DNA of 64,000 nucleotides from Candidula unifasciata. Lineage: Eukaryota > Mollusca > Gastropoda > Stylommatophora > Geomitridae. Shown here one piece after another: positions 56,401 to 64,000 of the stretch (within the stretch, counting starts at the first letter, position 1; each line of letters starts with the position of its first letter). A program made the position numbers and the translations under genes. Under the pieces are notes generated by a model. The model was not told the origin of the DNA and ran no database searches. It was given only the letters and a program-made list of their open reading frames with translations. The stretch spans positions 35,334 to 99,333 of the forward strand of contig CAJHNH020002659.1 of NCBI GenBank assembly GCA_905116865.2, read 5' to 3'.

Positions 56401-59400
56401 GCTGGCCGACCAGCGATACAGATAAAACCAGATGCACTGTGACCAGTTGAATAGATACGTTTATCCAAACGTGACCACCAGAGACAGATGACAGGGGAGT
56501 GATTGAGAACCCACGCGGATAGAGTAGGAAGCACGGGAATGAGTAGGAGGGGAAAGTTAGTGGCGAGCGGCTGGAGGGAGCAGACAAGACAGTTAAAGCA
56601 AGCAGCTTGAGAGGGCAGTTGGGAAAACTAGAGCTGTGCTTCGTTAGAAGGAATATGTTAAACTTGGAGTTTAGCTAGAACAGTGATTAAGGAACTCATA
56701 GAGAGACATAAGAATAGCCAGTAACAAGATAATGAAGTGTTCCTATACTATTGGTTATGGAAATGATTCAACCTGTTTGTCTTGACAATATTGTTAATAA
56801 ACAAACTCCTGTGTAAATTGTTACATCATTGGCCTTGTTGTTAAATACGATTCAAGAGAGCTACGAACTATATCCCTAATACACGAATTAGGCACATCTA
56901 TTTATTGGGGGATGTGAAGATACAACTGTGTCACATTATCATTTCAGATTCTTCTTCGCCCTCCTCTTTTACCACTATCTCCCAGTATTCCTTGAAGTCC
57001 AGTCTTTGCAATCGTATCATGTGTCACCACATGCCCAAACCAAGCTAGCTGGCGACATTTCACCACTGCCAAGAGAGGCTCCTGATGTCCTGCAAATCTG
57101 TATATTTTGTCTCTGACATATTTGTTAGTTTTGTATTCTAAATAATAAATTTGTAAAATGCATCTACAGCGTTTAAATTCTTAATGTAATAATATGTTGT
57201 TCACTTGGAAGACTTTTCTACTTTTTCATTCCTCTTCACTGGGTTCACCAGCTGTAAACTCTGTTTGAGTACTGGTTATCCGTCCCCTTTACGACTTTGG
57301 TATTGTCCCCTTTACGACTTTGGTATTGTCCCCTTTACGACTTTGGTATTGTCCCAGGACTTGAGTTTTGCATGCACATCTGCTTTACTGATCTAGTGTT
57401 AATGTTCGGAGACTGTTTGTACCTCACCTCTCAGGCAGATGCACTCCAACTTCTAATTAGGGTCAAGAGCATGCAACACTCAAGTTCTGGAACACGACTC
57501 AAGTCTAGAGGTGGATGAACAACCAGAAGTTTCCCCCAGAGTTTACAGTAGGTGAAAGCAAAGAAGAAGATATATGAGTATATCCAAACCAGATGTGTGA
57601 CAAGCTCACACAATTAACTCTTAATTCTATTTTGTTTACATATTATGGTGACAGAAAAAAACAGGCCTATGCAACAACAGGACAGAGTTATGCAAAGAAA
57701 AACAGAGGAAAATGAGAGAACAGTCTTGGCATTCTTTTGTTGCAGAAACAAAGTAGAGTGGTGCCTCAGTATATGTCCATCTTGATATACATCCTCTATA
57801 GATGCAATAAAGTGTGCCTGGTATACCACATTTGCTTGAAATATGACTTGCATGCTAAAACTTGTAGAAATTCAAATCAGTCATGACAATGCACACTACA
57901 ACTGTTTACCTCTTTCATTAACAAGAAATATTTTCCAAATGGATAGATGTCAGAAACTTTGCAAGAAGTATTCCCCCCCCCCCCCCCTTCCAATAAAGGG
58001 CAAAAACACAGCAACAGCACTGTCGTAACAGCACTGTGTGAAATTTCTGAAACATCAAAAGGAAAAGGCAGAAGCAAAGTTCTTTGTACAGAATTTTAGT
58101 AAAATTCAAACAAGGTGAGCCTGAACCAGGTCCAAGTAGTGAAAAGAGCCAGAACAAAACTAGAATTTCAGATTCCTGCCAATTTTAGAAAGGGAACTCT
58201 CCGTCCAAATAACAACATCTCAACCCCCTCTCTTCTGTGCACTATCCCAGTAGGCCCTTAACTCTTCTCTGTAAGGTAAAGAGAGGTTACATTTTCAATT
58301 ATTTCATCTAATTACCTTTGTATTTAAGCACCTTAGTATGAAGCAGTGTTTGAATTATTTTATATAACCTTATCAATGTATAATATAAAGCAAGTAAAGA
58401 TCCCTTTTCACACCTTTAGGCGTATCGGGCAATATGGGAAGAGCATCCATATTTTTACAGATCAATCGGCCCTGGGGGGGGGGGGTAATATGGTCAGCAT
58501 TACGCCAGCCCTCTTTACTTTCCCAGGACATACAACCTTGTACCCATATTAGGCTGGGTTGACCTGCAAAACCCCACACCATGATAAAAATGCAGCCAGC
58601 AGTGGGTTTCGATTGCGGTATGCTGGAATTATGAGTCGGACTCTCAACGCTTAGGCTACGGAATGTATAATATGCCAATAAAAAAAAAATTTTTTTTACA
58701 ATTCATGGGATAGGATTAATAATTCTCCCTTTTTTCTTATAGGAAAATACATTTGTTGTACATCCCATTTGCTATAAATCTGAGGATCCGGAATGGATTA
58801 AGAACATATATGTATGAATGTTTGATAACAAGATGAGAAGAAGCATACATTTTACAACAGGCTAAAATGATGCAAGTCGGCTCTGTGGCTAAGTTGATGC
58901 GAACGCTTCGCTTCGTAATGCCGGGATGCCAGGTTCGATCCCAGCTGCGGGCAATGAGCCTTGCAGTGGTTTCGACAGTGGTATCAAGAAAGCCGAACGT
59001 CCAGAAAGCAATGGCAAACTAAGAAAAGTAAAGTAAAGATCCCTTTTCACGCCTTTCAGCGCATCGGGCATATGGGCAGAGTGTCCCATATTTTTACAGA
59101 CCATCAGCACTCTGTGGGTAATGTGGTCAGCATTACGCTGGATGTAAATTGCCTAGAGAAACCACACAACAGCCAGGGGCTGTTAAGGTTGGTTCTGCAA
59201 CGTCCTGTAAAGGATACGCAACTAACTTTTTAAAGATGATGCAATGACAACAATGCTGACGAAATTAGTAATCAGTATACTTTGGATTCTAAAATTAAAA
59301 TTATTGCTAGAAAACTTACCAAACAAAAGAAAGACATTGACAATACTGCTGTTTTCAGCAGCTTGCGCTTCCATTCCTTCTTTTCAGACACAGCCTCATC

Positions 59401-59460
59401 TCTACGACCAAGCAATCCCTCTTGGTCAAAGAGTGTGTCCTCTTCCTCCTCTTCCATCAT
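51158..59460 (-). CDS. MFSD4: MFSD4 / sodium-dependent glucose transporter 1-like MFS transporter, 3 exons
   Basis: Exons 59320-59460, 55813-56098 and 51158-53472 join in frame (phase 0, then phase 1) to 913 residues. A plasma-membrane sugar transporter is the likely role from family knowledge; MFSD4B (NaGLT1) carries glucose with sodium. The order fits 12 TM helices: TM1 spans the exon 1/2 junction (SFFCL then GLCIAIPGPTLLDLG), with SIEHMTFIFTARSVGYLIGS, GVALGVLDTGGNIFCIKIW across the second junction, and MQALHFAFGVGAFIAPL (TM5). Residues 183-597 form one huge extracellular loop with many N-x-S/T sites and a Ser/Thr-rich tract (about 449-550). Then come TM6 (599-623), TM7-12 with GRSTAIFVAGSGVGEMIIP, and an acidic cytosolic tail. 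Known relatives are about 500 residues, so the loop explains the excess. MFSD4A versus 4B cannot be settled here. A 5' UTR exon may lie upstream of 59482. Confidence 0.9.
53479..55110. repeat. 60-bp intronic minisatellite, about 27 copies
   Basis: Unit CAAGTGACAAACATCAATAC, AAAAGAGAAGTAGAACTATT, then CAGCTCCCCAACAACAGTCA. It varies by AAATAG/AAGTAG, CTAGTC/CTATTC and CCCC/CCCCC. Two damaged stretches (54370-54420, 54650-54720) hold shuffled partial units. The last unit lies only about 15 bp from the exon 3 acceptor. Confidence 0.93.
55170..55775 (-). repeat. Dispersed repeat, family D, antisense copy split by low-complexity DNA
   Basis: CTTCTTCGTCTTCACATTCA, CCAGCTGTAAACTCTGGCAG, TTGCCTCTCAGACAGAAGTA at 55170-55372. 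The rest of the element (GACTTTGAAGGAAGCTCCCA, ACTCTTACAACATGCTTTTG) is at 55655-55775. The gap contains poly-G runs and unrelated sequence. Confidence 0.6.
55813..56098 (-). CDS. MFSD4: MFSD4-like gene, exon 2 (TM1 end to TM4)
   Basis: Minus-strand acceptor TCTTCCACAG, then GGA TTA TGT encoding GLC. The donor is ACAG|GTAAGG. 286 bases: 95 codons plus one base. Encodes GPTLLDLG, the TM2 segment with RSVGYLIGSLTGG, TM3 and the start of TM4. Confidence 0.92.
56340..56900 (+). mobile_element. Possible solo LTR
   Basis: A non-coding block with AATAAA at 56796-56801 and a U5-like end (TACGATTCAAGAGAGCTACG, AACTATATCCCTAATACACG) then TTATTGGGGGATGTGAAGAT, which recalls a Ty3/gypsy LTR and primer-binding region. 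Target duplication and a second LTR were not found, so this is tentative. Confidence 0.3.
56901..57224. other. Intronic sequence, no feature recognised
   Basis: Short frames only. Confidence 0.35.
57225..57575. repeat. Inverted pair of family D elements
   Basis: 57225-57455 is antisense D (CACCAGCTGTAAACTCTG, ACTTGAGTTTTGCATGCACA, CTCACCTCTCAGGCAGATGC). 57466-57575 is sense D 3' half (GCATGCAACACTCAAGTTCT, GAGTTTACAGTAGGTGAAAG). The two arms can pair. The left arm also holds a 23-bp triplication CCCCTTTACGACTTTGGTAT (57283-57357). Confidence 0.7.
57576..58390. other. Intronic sequence, no feature recognised
   Basis: C run at 57966-57977. No repeat family or coding signal identified. Confidence 0.35.
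58392..58668 (-). repeat. Chimeric SINE: family A tail joined to a different tRNA-like head
   Basis: 58392-58565 matches reversed family A 3' part (TTAGGCGTATCGGGCAATAT, TTTACAGATCAATCGGCCCT, TATTAGGCTGGGTTGACCTG). From 58566 the expected A head is replaced by a stretch that reads on the minus strand CGTAGCCTAAGCGTTGAGAG, TCCGACTCATAATTCCAGCA and GCAATCGAAACCC, a different tRNA-like head with its own B box. Confidence 0.6.
58877..59233 (+). repeat. SINE family B interrupted by a SINE A fragment
   Basis: Left part 58877-59021 (GTCGGCTCTGTGGCTAAGTT to ATGGCAAACTA) and right part 59138-59231 (CTGGATGTAAATTGCC to GGATACGCAACTAAC) join to an uninterrupted B sequence matching 12166-12412. The 116-bp insert 59022-59137 is an antisense 3' piece of family A with an AGTAAAGTAAAG tail. 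Confidence 0.85.
59320..59460 (-). CDS. MFSD4: MFSD4-like gene, exon 1 (N-terminus and start of TM1)
   Basis: 47 codons from ATG at 59458-59460: acidic cytosolic start MMEEEEEDTLFDQ, a basic stretch KKEWKRKLLK, then TAVLSMSFFCL running to the donor TTTG|GTAAGT. The frame is open upstream to about 59493, but there an in-frame AACAG|GT-like acceptor suggests a 5' UTR exon boundary, so the first ATG is chosen. Confidence 0.82.
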
Positions 59461-59583
59461 GTTGGCTCTAAGGCCAAGTGTACCTGTTGACAAGATTTCA
59501 CTCAGCTTTACTTACAGTTTCACTTATCTCAAGTTATCAAATATTTCTCTTTGACTGTTAAAGGCTTCTCTCATCTTTAACTA

Positions 59584-60840
59584 ATGAACACGTGGAGGCA
59601 GTTGCGGCGAAATGCCAAAAAAGGACTCAATGCTTTCAAGATTGTGGCAGCAATGGACATGGAACAAAGAATGCTGTTTACAATGTTCCAGCATGTGATT
59701 GTGTCGGTAATAGATTACGGACTTGGAATGCTTACCGTATCAAACAGTCAGCTGATAAAACTTGAACGCATACAGAATGAAGCCAGGCAGGTAATTCTGG
59801 GATGCACAAGAGATACCCCAGTAGTTTATATGTGATATATACTTGTACTGCCTACTATTGCAGATAGGCTTAAAGTTCTGCAGGCAGTCAGATCTCAGAG
59901 TAGCTTCAGACACGAAGCACCTCCTGCATGAAACCCTGGGTAGAGCTAAGGGTCACATACTGAAAAGAGAAAGGTCTTGGATGGTGCAAACTGAAGACAC
60001 AATTGGACATGTGTGCAGGCTTGATAAATTTGAGCGAGGAGAGGAGTGGGTCAAGGTGTCCGTACAAGTTTCAGACGTGTAGGGTTCTAATCACTTTAGG
60101 TCATGAGTGCAGAGACTGGGCAGCTGGTGCTGCAAAATCAGAAGTTCAACAAATGATTTATGACAATTGCCACCTAGGTGATGTGATTATCTATACAGAT
60201 GGATCTGTGTTAAGGAGCAGATGAAGTGCCTGGGGGTTCATAGCAAAGTTGAATGGATGTGGCTTAGTGCAGCAAAGCTTTGCATATGATATCACAACGT
60301 CTAGTTTGAGAATGGAGGTGGAGGCAGTCTCTGCTGCCTTCTGCTGGCTTGAGAATCAGCTGTACATACATGCTGTGATTGTAACGGACTCACAGAGCAT
60401 GTTGAGAAAGGTGAAGACAGGTATGCTTCATGCAGAGTGGCAAGCTTCACTTCAGTTGTGCCGGGTAGTTAGCATCCTTTGGATATTTTCTCTGGGTCAT
60501 GCCATTGTGTTGGGAAATAAGCAGGTGGATAGACTGGCTGACTATGCACCACTTGGTGGTGAATTGATATATGACAAGCTACATATTGTGAGGGCCCTTT
60601 TGGAACGAGTGAACAGAGGAGATGCGCAATGATCTAAGGAGAATTGCGCTGTGAGAAGTTACCAGGGCATGTGGTCGACGCTCAACAATAAGGGAGAGGA
60701 TAAGACAGATGTACAATCAGATGGTAACTGGTGCCATCAGAATTGGAACTCTTCACTTGCTGCTGAAGATGGGGATGAAGCACTTATGGGAGTGTCCTAA
60801 GTGGTGTGATGTCGATTCTCAATTCAACATTCAACATTAA
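59584..60840 (+). mobile_element. Decayed LINE: RT end, RNase H and C-terminal domain
   Basis: Frame 1 (59584-59835): FKIVAAMDMEQRMLFTMFQH then IDYGLGMLTVSN and LERIQNEARQVILGCTRDTP, the region after the RT thumb. Frame 2: DVIIYTDGSVLRS, SSLRMEVEAVSAAFCWLENQ, VIVTDSQSMLRKV and GNKQVDRLADYAPLGGEL are the four acidic motifs of RNase H (D, E, D, D) with an in-frame stop after TDGS. The end reads LLKMGMKHLWECPKWCDVD, as in 4980-5262. Multiple stops and frameshifts show it is dead. Confidence 0.8.
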
Positions 60841-60844
60841 GTAA

Positions 60845-61375
60845 CGAAGGTTCTTCTCATCTTTAAGTATTAAAGGTTTGTCTGATGTTTTAGTGTCAAA
60901 TTTTTCTCTATAATCTGTAAGTATTAACTCTTTGAGTCCCAAGAAACGCATCATACGTTCATAGGTTCCTACCTAGAAGCCCAATGAACGCATAATGCAC
61001 CGATTTATTACTTTCTTTACTACCCCCTGGGCCTGTGATGCTAGACCCCCTGGGACTCAAAGAGTTAAAGGTTTCACTCACCTTTTCATGTTAAATGTTT
61101 ACCATATCTTTGAGTATTGAAGTTTTCTTTCATCTTTTTAAGTGTTAAACGTCTCTCTCATCTTTAAGTCTTAAAGGTTTCTCTCATCTTTAAGTACTAA
61201 AGCTTTCTTTCATAAGTATTAAAATGGTTTCTCTCATCTTTAAGTATTAAAGCTATCTCTCATCTGAAAGTATTAAAGCTTTTTCTAAACTTCAAATATG
61301 AAAGGTTTATCTCATCTTTAAGTAATGAAGTTTTCTCTCATGTTTAATTATCAAAAGTTTCTCTCATATTTAAGA
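60845..61375. repeat. 26-bp degenerate minisatellite split by a MITE
   Basis: Unit approximates GGTTTCTCTCATCTTTAAGT then ATTAAA. Units are diverged and vary in length. The array begins just after the LINE end and is interrupted by 60924-61068. Confidence 0.8.
60924..61068. mobile_element. piggyBac-like MITE with TTAA target sites
   Basis: TTAACTCTTTGAGTCCCA at the left and the exact inverted copy TGGGACTCAAAGAGTTAA at the right. The total is 145 bp including both TTAA. Removing the element and one TTAA gives AAGTATTAAAGGTTTC, which is exactly the surrounding 26-bp repeat unit, so the empty site is reconstructed. TTAA duplication is diagnostic of piggyBac. Confidence 0.85.
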
Positions 61376-62485
61376 AATAGCCAACTCTACAATAATTATA
61401 TGACTGCATCAAAGTGATTTCATTTTTGTGTATACTAATATTGATAGACTTGCTAAAGCAATAGCCTTAAAACAGTAAAGCTGAAGTATCTTCTTTCATT
61501 CGCTTTAAATACATTATCTATTACAATGTTGTATCTAGTATAAACTTCATGGTACCTACATCTACAATGTTGTATCTAGTATGAAATTCATTGTTTCTAT
61601 ATCTACATTGTTATATCTAGCATGAACTCCACTGATCCTATAGAATTTGTGTGTGGCATCCTGATTGTTGTGGTACGCCTCCTGGTTGGTTGCCTTTGAC
61701 TTCAGCACCTTATTTTGCTTATTACGGTGAGCTAGATCAACGGACAAGCATATTGGACCAAACCATCAGGTGAAGTATCAAAAGTGAAATTTCGGAACAA
61801 CAACATAATCTTCATGAATGAATCGTACACGATTATACTGAAAACAGATACTGGTATGTGTGAATTACTTTTTTATACCTAGGATCAAATAAGGATCCAA
61901 TCTTTATATTTATTTCAATCAACCAAACAAGTGCTGTCACCACAATGAAGGTAGGTTGCAATGAATCTTAAACACAGTCTCATGTCTTGGTAGTGCACTC
62001 TCAGATTCCTGCCTATCCGTCTCTTGATGTTGTCCTTCCACTTGTATTACTGTCTACCTCTTGCTCTCTTGTCTTTAACTATTCCCTCCAGTATGGTGTA
62101 TTTATTTCAGCAATTTCATTCCCAATTCCCAAAGTTTTTTTGGTTCTTAATTTATAACGTACCCCAAACACGAAATCCCCATGGTAAATCCACAGCTGAC
62201 CTGACAGTCCATTATTTCAAGGGGTGCAAGTCTGCTGTTGTTTGGTGTTTTTTTTTTTTTTGAGTGTTTATCTAGTGTCTTCTAATCCTAACCCTAACCC
62301 TAAACTTGGCTGTAGAGAAATCGCGAGAAACTACAACCTGAACACCCTAGAATTTATTGGGAATGTCTCCCGTGACGTTGTCGTGATGTCAGGGGTAAGT
62401 TATACATTAAGTACCGTTTTTTTGTGAGTGACCATGTCTGGCCCTGGCAGCATAGGGTGGGAATGAATATGCTTTGTACGAGATG
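61376..62485. other. No gene recognised
   Basis: Includes a short direct repeat ACAATGTTGTATCTAGTAT (61524 and 61564 regions) and a 19-base CCTAACCCTAACCCTAAA run (62286-62305). No coding region that I can support. Confidence 0.4.
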
Positions 62486-62765
62486 TTTCACTGTGCTGAT
62501 TGGAATTGCCTTATGCTGTTAGAGGTGGTGGTGGGGGAGGCTAGCTGTCCCAATACTTGCCTTGCTTTACTGCATTGGATGTCAATTTCTTCGTCCAGTT
62601 TACCATCTTCAGTGAATGTTGTCCCAAGATATTTAAACTCCTTGTCACCTTTCACCCCAACACATCTGATTTCAGCAAAGTCCTAATTAGTGGCCTTTTG
62701 CAACATGCTTTTTAAGTGGTAGTGGATATCTTCTTTTTTCTCCTTAACCATGTGGTCCTGTAACC
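62486..62765 (-). mobile_element. LINE reverse transcriptase thumb fragment
   Basis: Minus-strand reading contains VKGDKEFKYLGTTFTEDGKL then DEEIDIQCSKARQVLGQLAS, the conserved F-KYLGt-f--dG--d-eI--R---A----g-L segment after the RT catalytic core. One stop upstream (LQKATN*DFAEI). A truncated, inactive fragment. Confidence 0.75.
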
Positions 62766-63045
62766 CACAAGGTGAGTAAGGGTTAATATGAACAATGGTT
62801 CAAAAACTATTCCTTCCCACGCTGCTTTAATAGATCAAAAAACTACTCCTCCCTTCTTCCCATAAATTATGGATCCAAATCTATTCCACCCCATGCTGCT
62901 TTAATGGATCGCAAACTATGTCTCCCCATGACACTTATCGTAACGTCTAGACACTGCTATCCATCGAGCAATAACAGCAGAACTGGACACTGATGATGAT
63001 AGCCTAATTGTTTTACTACAGGCTCTCAAAGGAATATTTTTCGCA
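62766..63045. other. No gene recognised
   Basis: A loose repeat of GATC(A/C)AAA(A/C)CTA near 62800-62930; otherwise unassigned. Confidence 0.35.
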
Positions 63046-63075
63046 TTGAATAATTTGGGACCGGTATTCCGAAGA

Positions 63076-63385
63076 GTGCCGAATAAACTACAAATAGCGG
63101 TCCCAAATTATAAAGGCCAAAAATATACCCTAACAGGGCCTCAGTCACATGTAAATTGTGGACTTCTGGCGACTACCGCCACCGCCGAGGGTATCTTCCA
63201 CGCCGCTGCGTGCGGCGTGGAACGGGGCTAAACTAGATGGCTGGGATTCACAAGCAGCAGCTACCGCATCTCCTGCAGCTTCCTTCATTCTATTTGCTTG
63301 TGAGTCCCAGCCATGTGACTGAGGCCCATTAGGGTTTATTTTCGGCCTCGTTTTTGGGACCGTTATTGTTATTTGGAGGATAGCC
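63076..63385. mobile_element. Highly palindromic MITE, copy 2 of the 32018 family
   Basis: Outer arms AATAGCGGTCCCAAATTATA/AAGGCC and (inverted) AATAACGGTCCCAAAAACGA/GGCC. Next arms AGGGCCTCAGTCACATG and the inverted CATGTGACTGAGGCCC. An inner pair ATGGCTGGGATTCACAAGC and inverted GCTTGTGAGTCCCAGCCAT. A GC-rich hairpin TTCCACGCCGC/GCGGCGTGGAA sits inside. The right terminus GGATAGCC and the CCCTAACAGGGCCTC block match 32018-32152. Confidence 0.75.
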
Positions 63386-63936
63386 AACTATTTTGTTTTA
63401 TTTTTTTACAACCAGACAGACGAGGCTGTCAGAATCTATCTAGTATCTGTGCTCTACTTTCACTACCTATAGATCTGCCCAGTCTCTTAAGTATGTATCT
63501 AATTTAACTGACAACCATAGCTGTCTCACCCACACCTACCGTCTAGCTAAACGACACTTACACCTACGCAAAGCCAGACTAAACAATTTAATAAACAACA
63601 TTGGTCACTGTGGGACCGGTGTCAGTGTCACAGTAGTGTAGTCACACACACTCACACTCACTCAAACTGTCCTGTCGCTCACTTTGTTGAACCAGGATTT
63701 ATGCTTTTTTTTAAATAACTGATTGACTAATACAACAATTGTTAATTATTTTAAATGTTGTATCCTACATGAACTTACAGCAGATTTACAAGACAACAAC
63801 TAAACGTCAAATCCTAATCTATTCGGCATTTCCTACACTGCGATAGGCTTGCCACCAGGAGTCCATTATGCTAACGAAGGGAGATCACTCTGCTCTGCAT
63901 CTCGTCGTCAAGATCATTCTGATTCCCATCCGAGCT
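63386..63936. other. No gene recognised
   Basis: Unassigned sequence with a short ACTCACACTCACTC run near 63650. Confidence 0.35.
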
Positions 63937-64000
63937 CGGGGGTCTCCGTGGCGTTGGCGGCTAAACGCCCGTCTGCCGATCGGATGGTCGTGGTTCTCGT
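63937..64000 (+). repeat. SINE family A head, cut by the window end
   Basis: GGGGGTCTCCGTGGCGTTGG, CGGCTAAACGCCCGTCTGCC and GATCGGATGGTCGTGGTTC match the A head at 17264 and 33588. Confidence 0.7.

Larger units (their letters stand above)
56099..59319 (-). other. Intron 1 of the MFSD4-like gene
   Basis: Donor TTTG|GTAAGT at 59320/59319 and acceptor at 56099 on the minus strand. Contains a possible LTR-like block, family D inverted pair, SINE A and nested SINE A in B. Confidence 0.85.

Noticed and set aside
56340..56900. Full LTR retrotransposon
   Set aside because: No gag-pol coding sequence or second LTR nearby; at most a solo LTR, listed with low confidence.
59584..60632. Active reverse transcriptase or RNase H gene
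   Set aside because: Several in-frame stops and frame changes; only the 3' part of a LINE is present.
62286..62305. Interstitial telomere
   Set aside because: Only about three CCCTAA units; too short to interpret.

Overview
This window looks like repeat-dense nuclear DNA from an animal, most likely a lophotrochozoan and probably a gastropod mollusc. Three things suggest this: a split gene with canonical GT-AG introns, several tRNA-headed SINE families, and many decayed non-LTR retrotransposon ends of the kind common in molluscs. The taxonomic guess is inference. Nothing prokaryotic is present: no operons, rRNA, intact tRNA genes or CRISPR array.

The only convincing host gene is on the minus strand at 51158-59460. 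Three exons join in frame into a predicted 913-residue, 12-TM sugar transporter of the MFSD4 / sodium-dependent glucose transporter 1 family. It has an unusually long, Ser/Thr-rich, heavily N-glycosylatable extracellular loop. Intron 2 is mostly a 60-bp minisatellite that runs almost up to the acceptor of exon 3. Intron 1 carries SINE-like and LTR-like debris.

The second intact ORF is a 685-residue hAT transposase (40666-42723, minus). It lies inside a complete-looking element (40519-43148) with short terminal inverted repeats, subterminal GATCTAAA-like motifs and an exact 8-bp target duplication. The element interrupts the RNase H region of an older LINE, so the nesting order is clear.

About a third of the window is tandem repeat. 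The arrays are: a 15-bp array joined to a 36-bp array (1.36-4.22 kb); a 30-bp array inside a dispersed element (6.6-7.8 kb); a 9.3-kb 17-bp satellite with a longer-unit left flank (19.66-29.5 kb); a 40-bp array (31.8-32.8 kb); a 65-bp array (36.8-37.35 kb); a 41-bp array with a 20-unit internal duplication (45.9-48.6 kb); the 60-bp intronic array (53.5-55.1 kb); and a 26-bp array holding a precise piggyBac-like MITE (60.8-61.4 kb). The very long open frames over these arrays are artefacts of stop-free repeat units.

The remainder is interspersed repeats, named here A to I. A and B are tRNA-headed SINEs and C is probably one. D, F, H and I are other dispersed families. E is a hAT-like non-autonomous element with an expanding internal minisatellite. 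There are also MITEs, including one close to the horizontally transferred SPIN family, and fragments of several LINE families, none intact.
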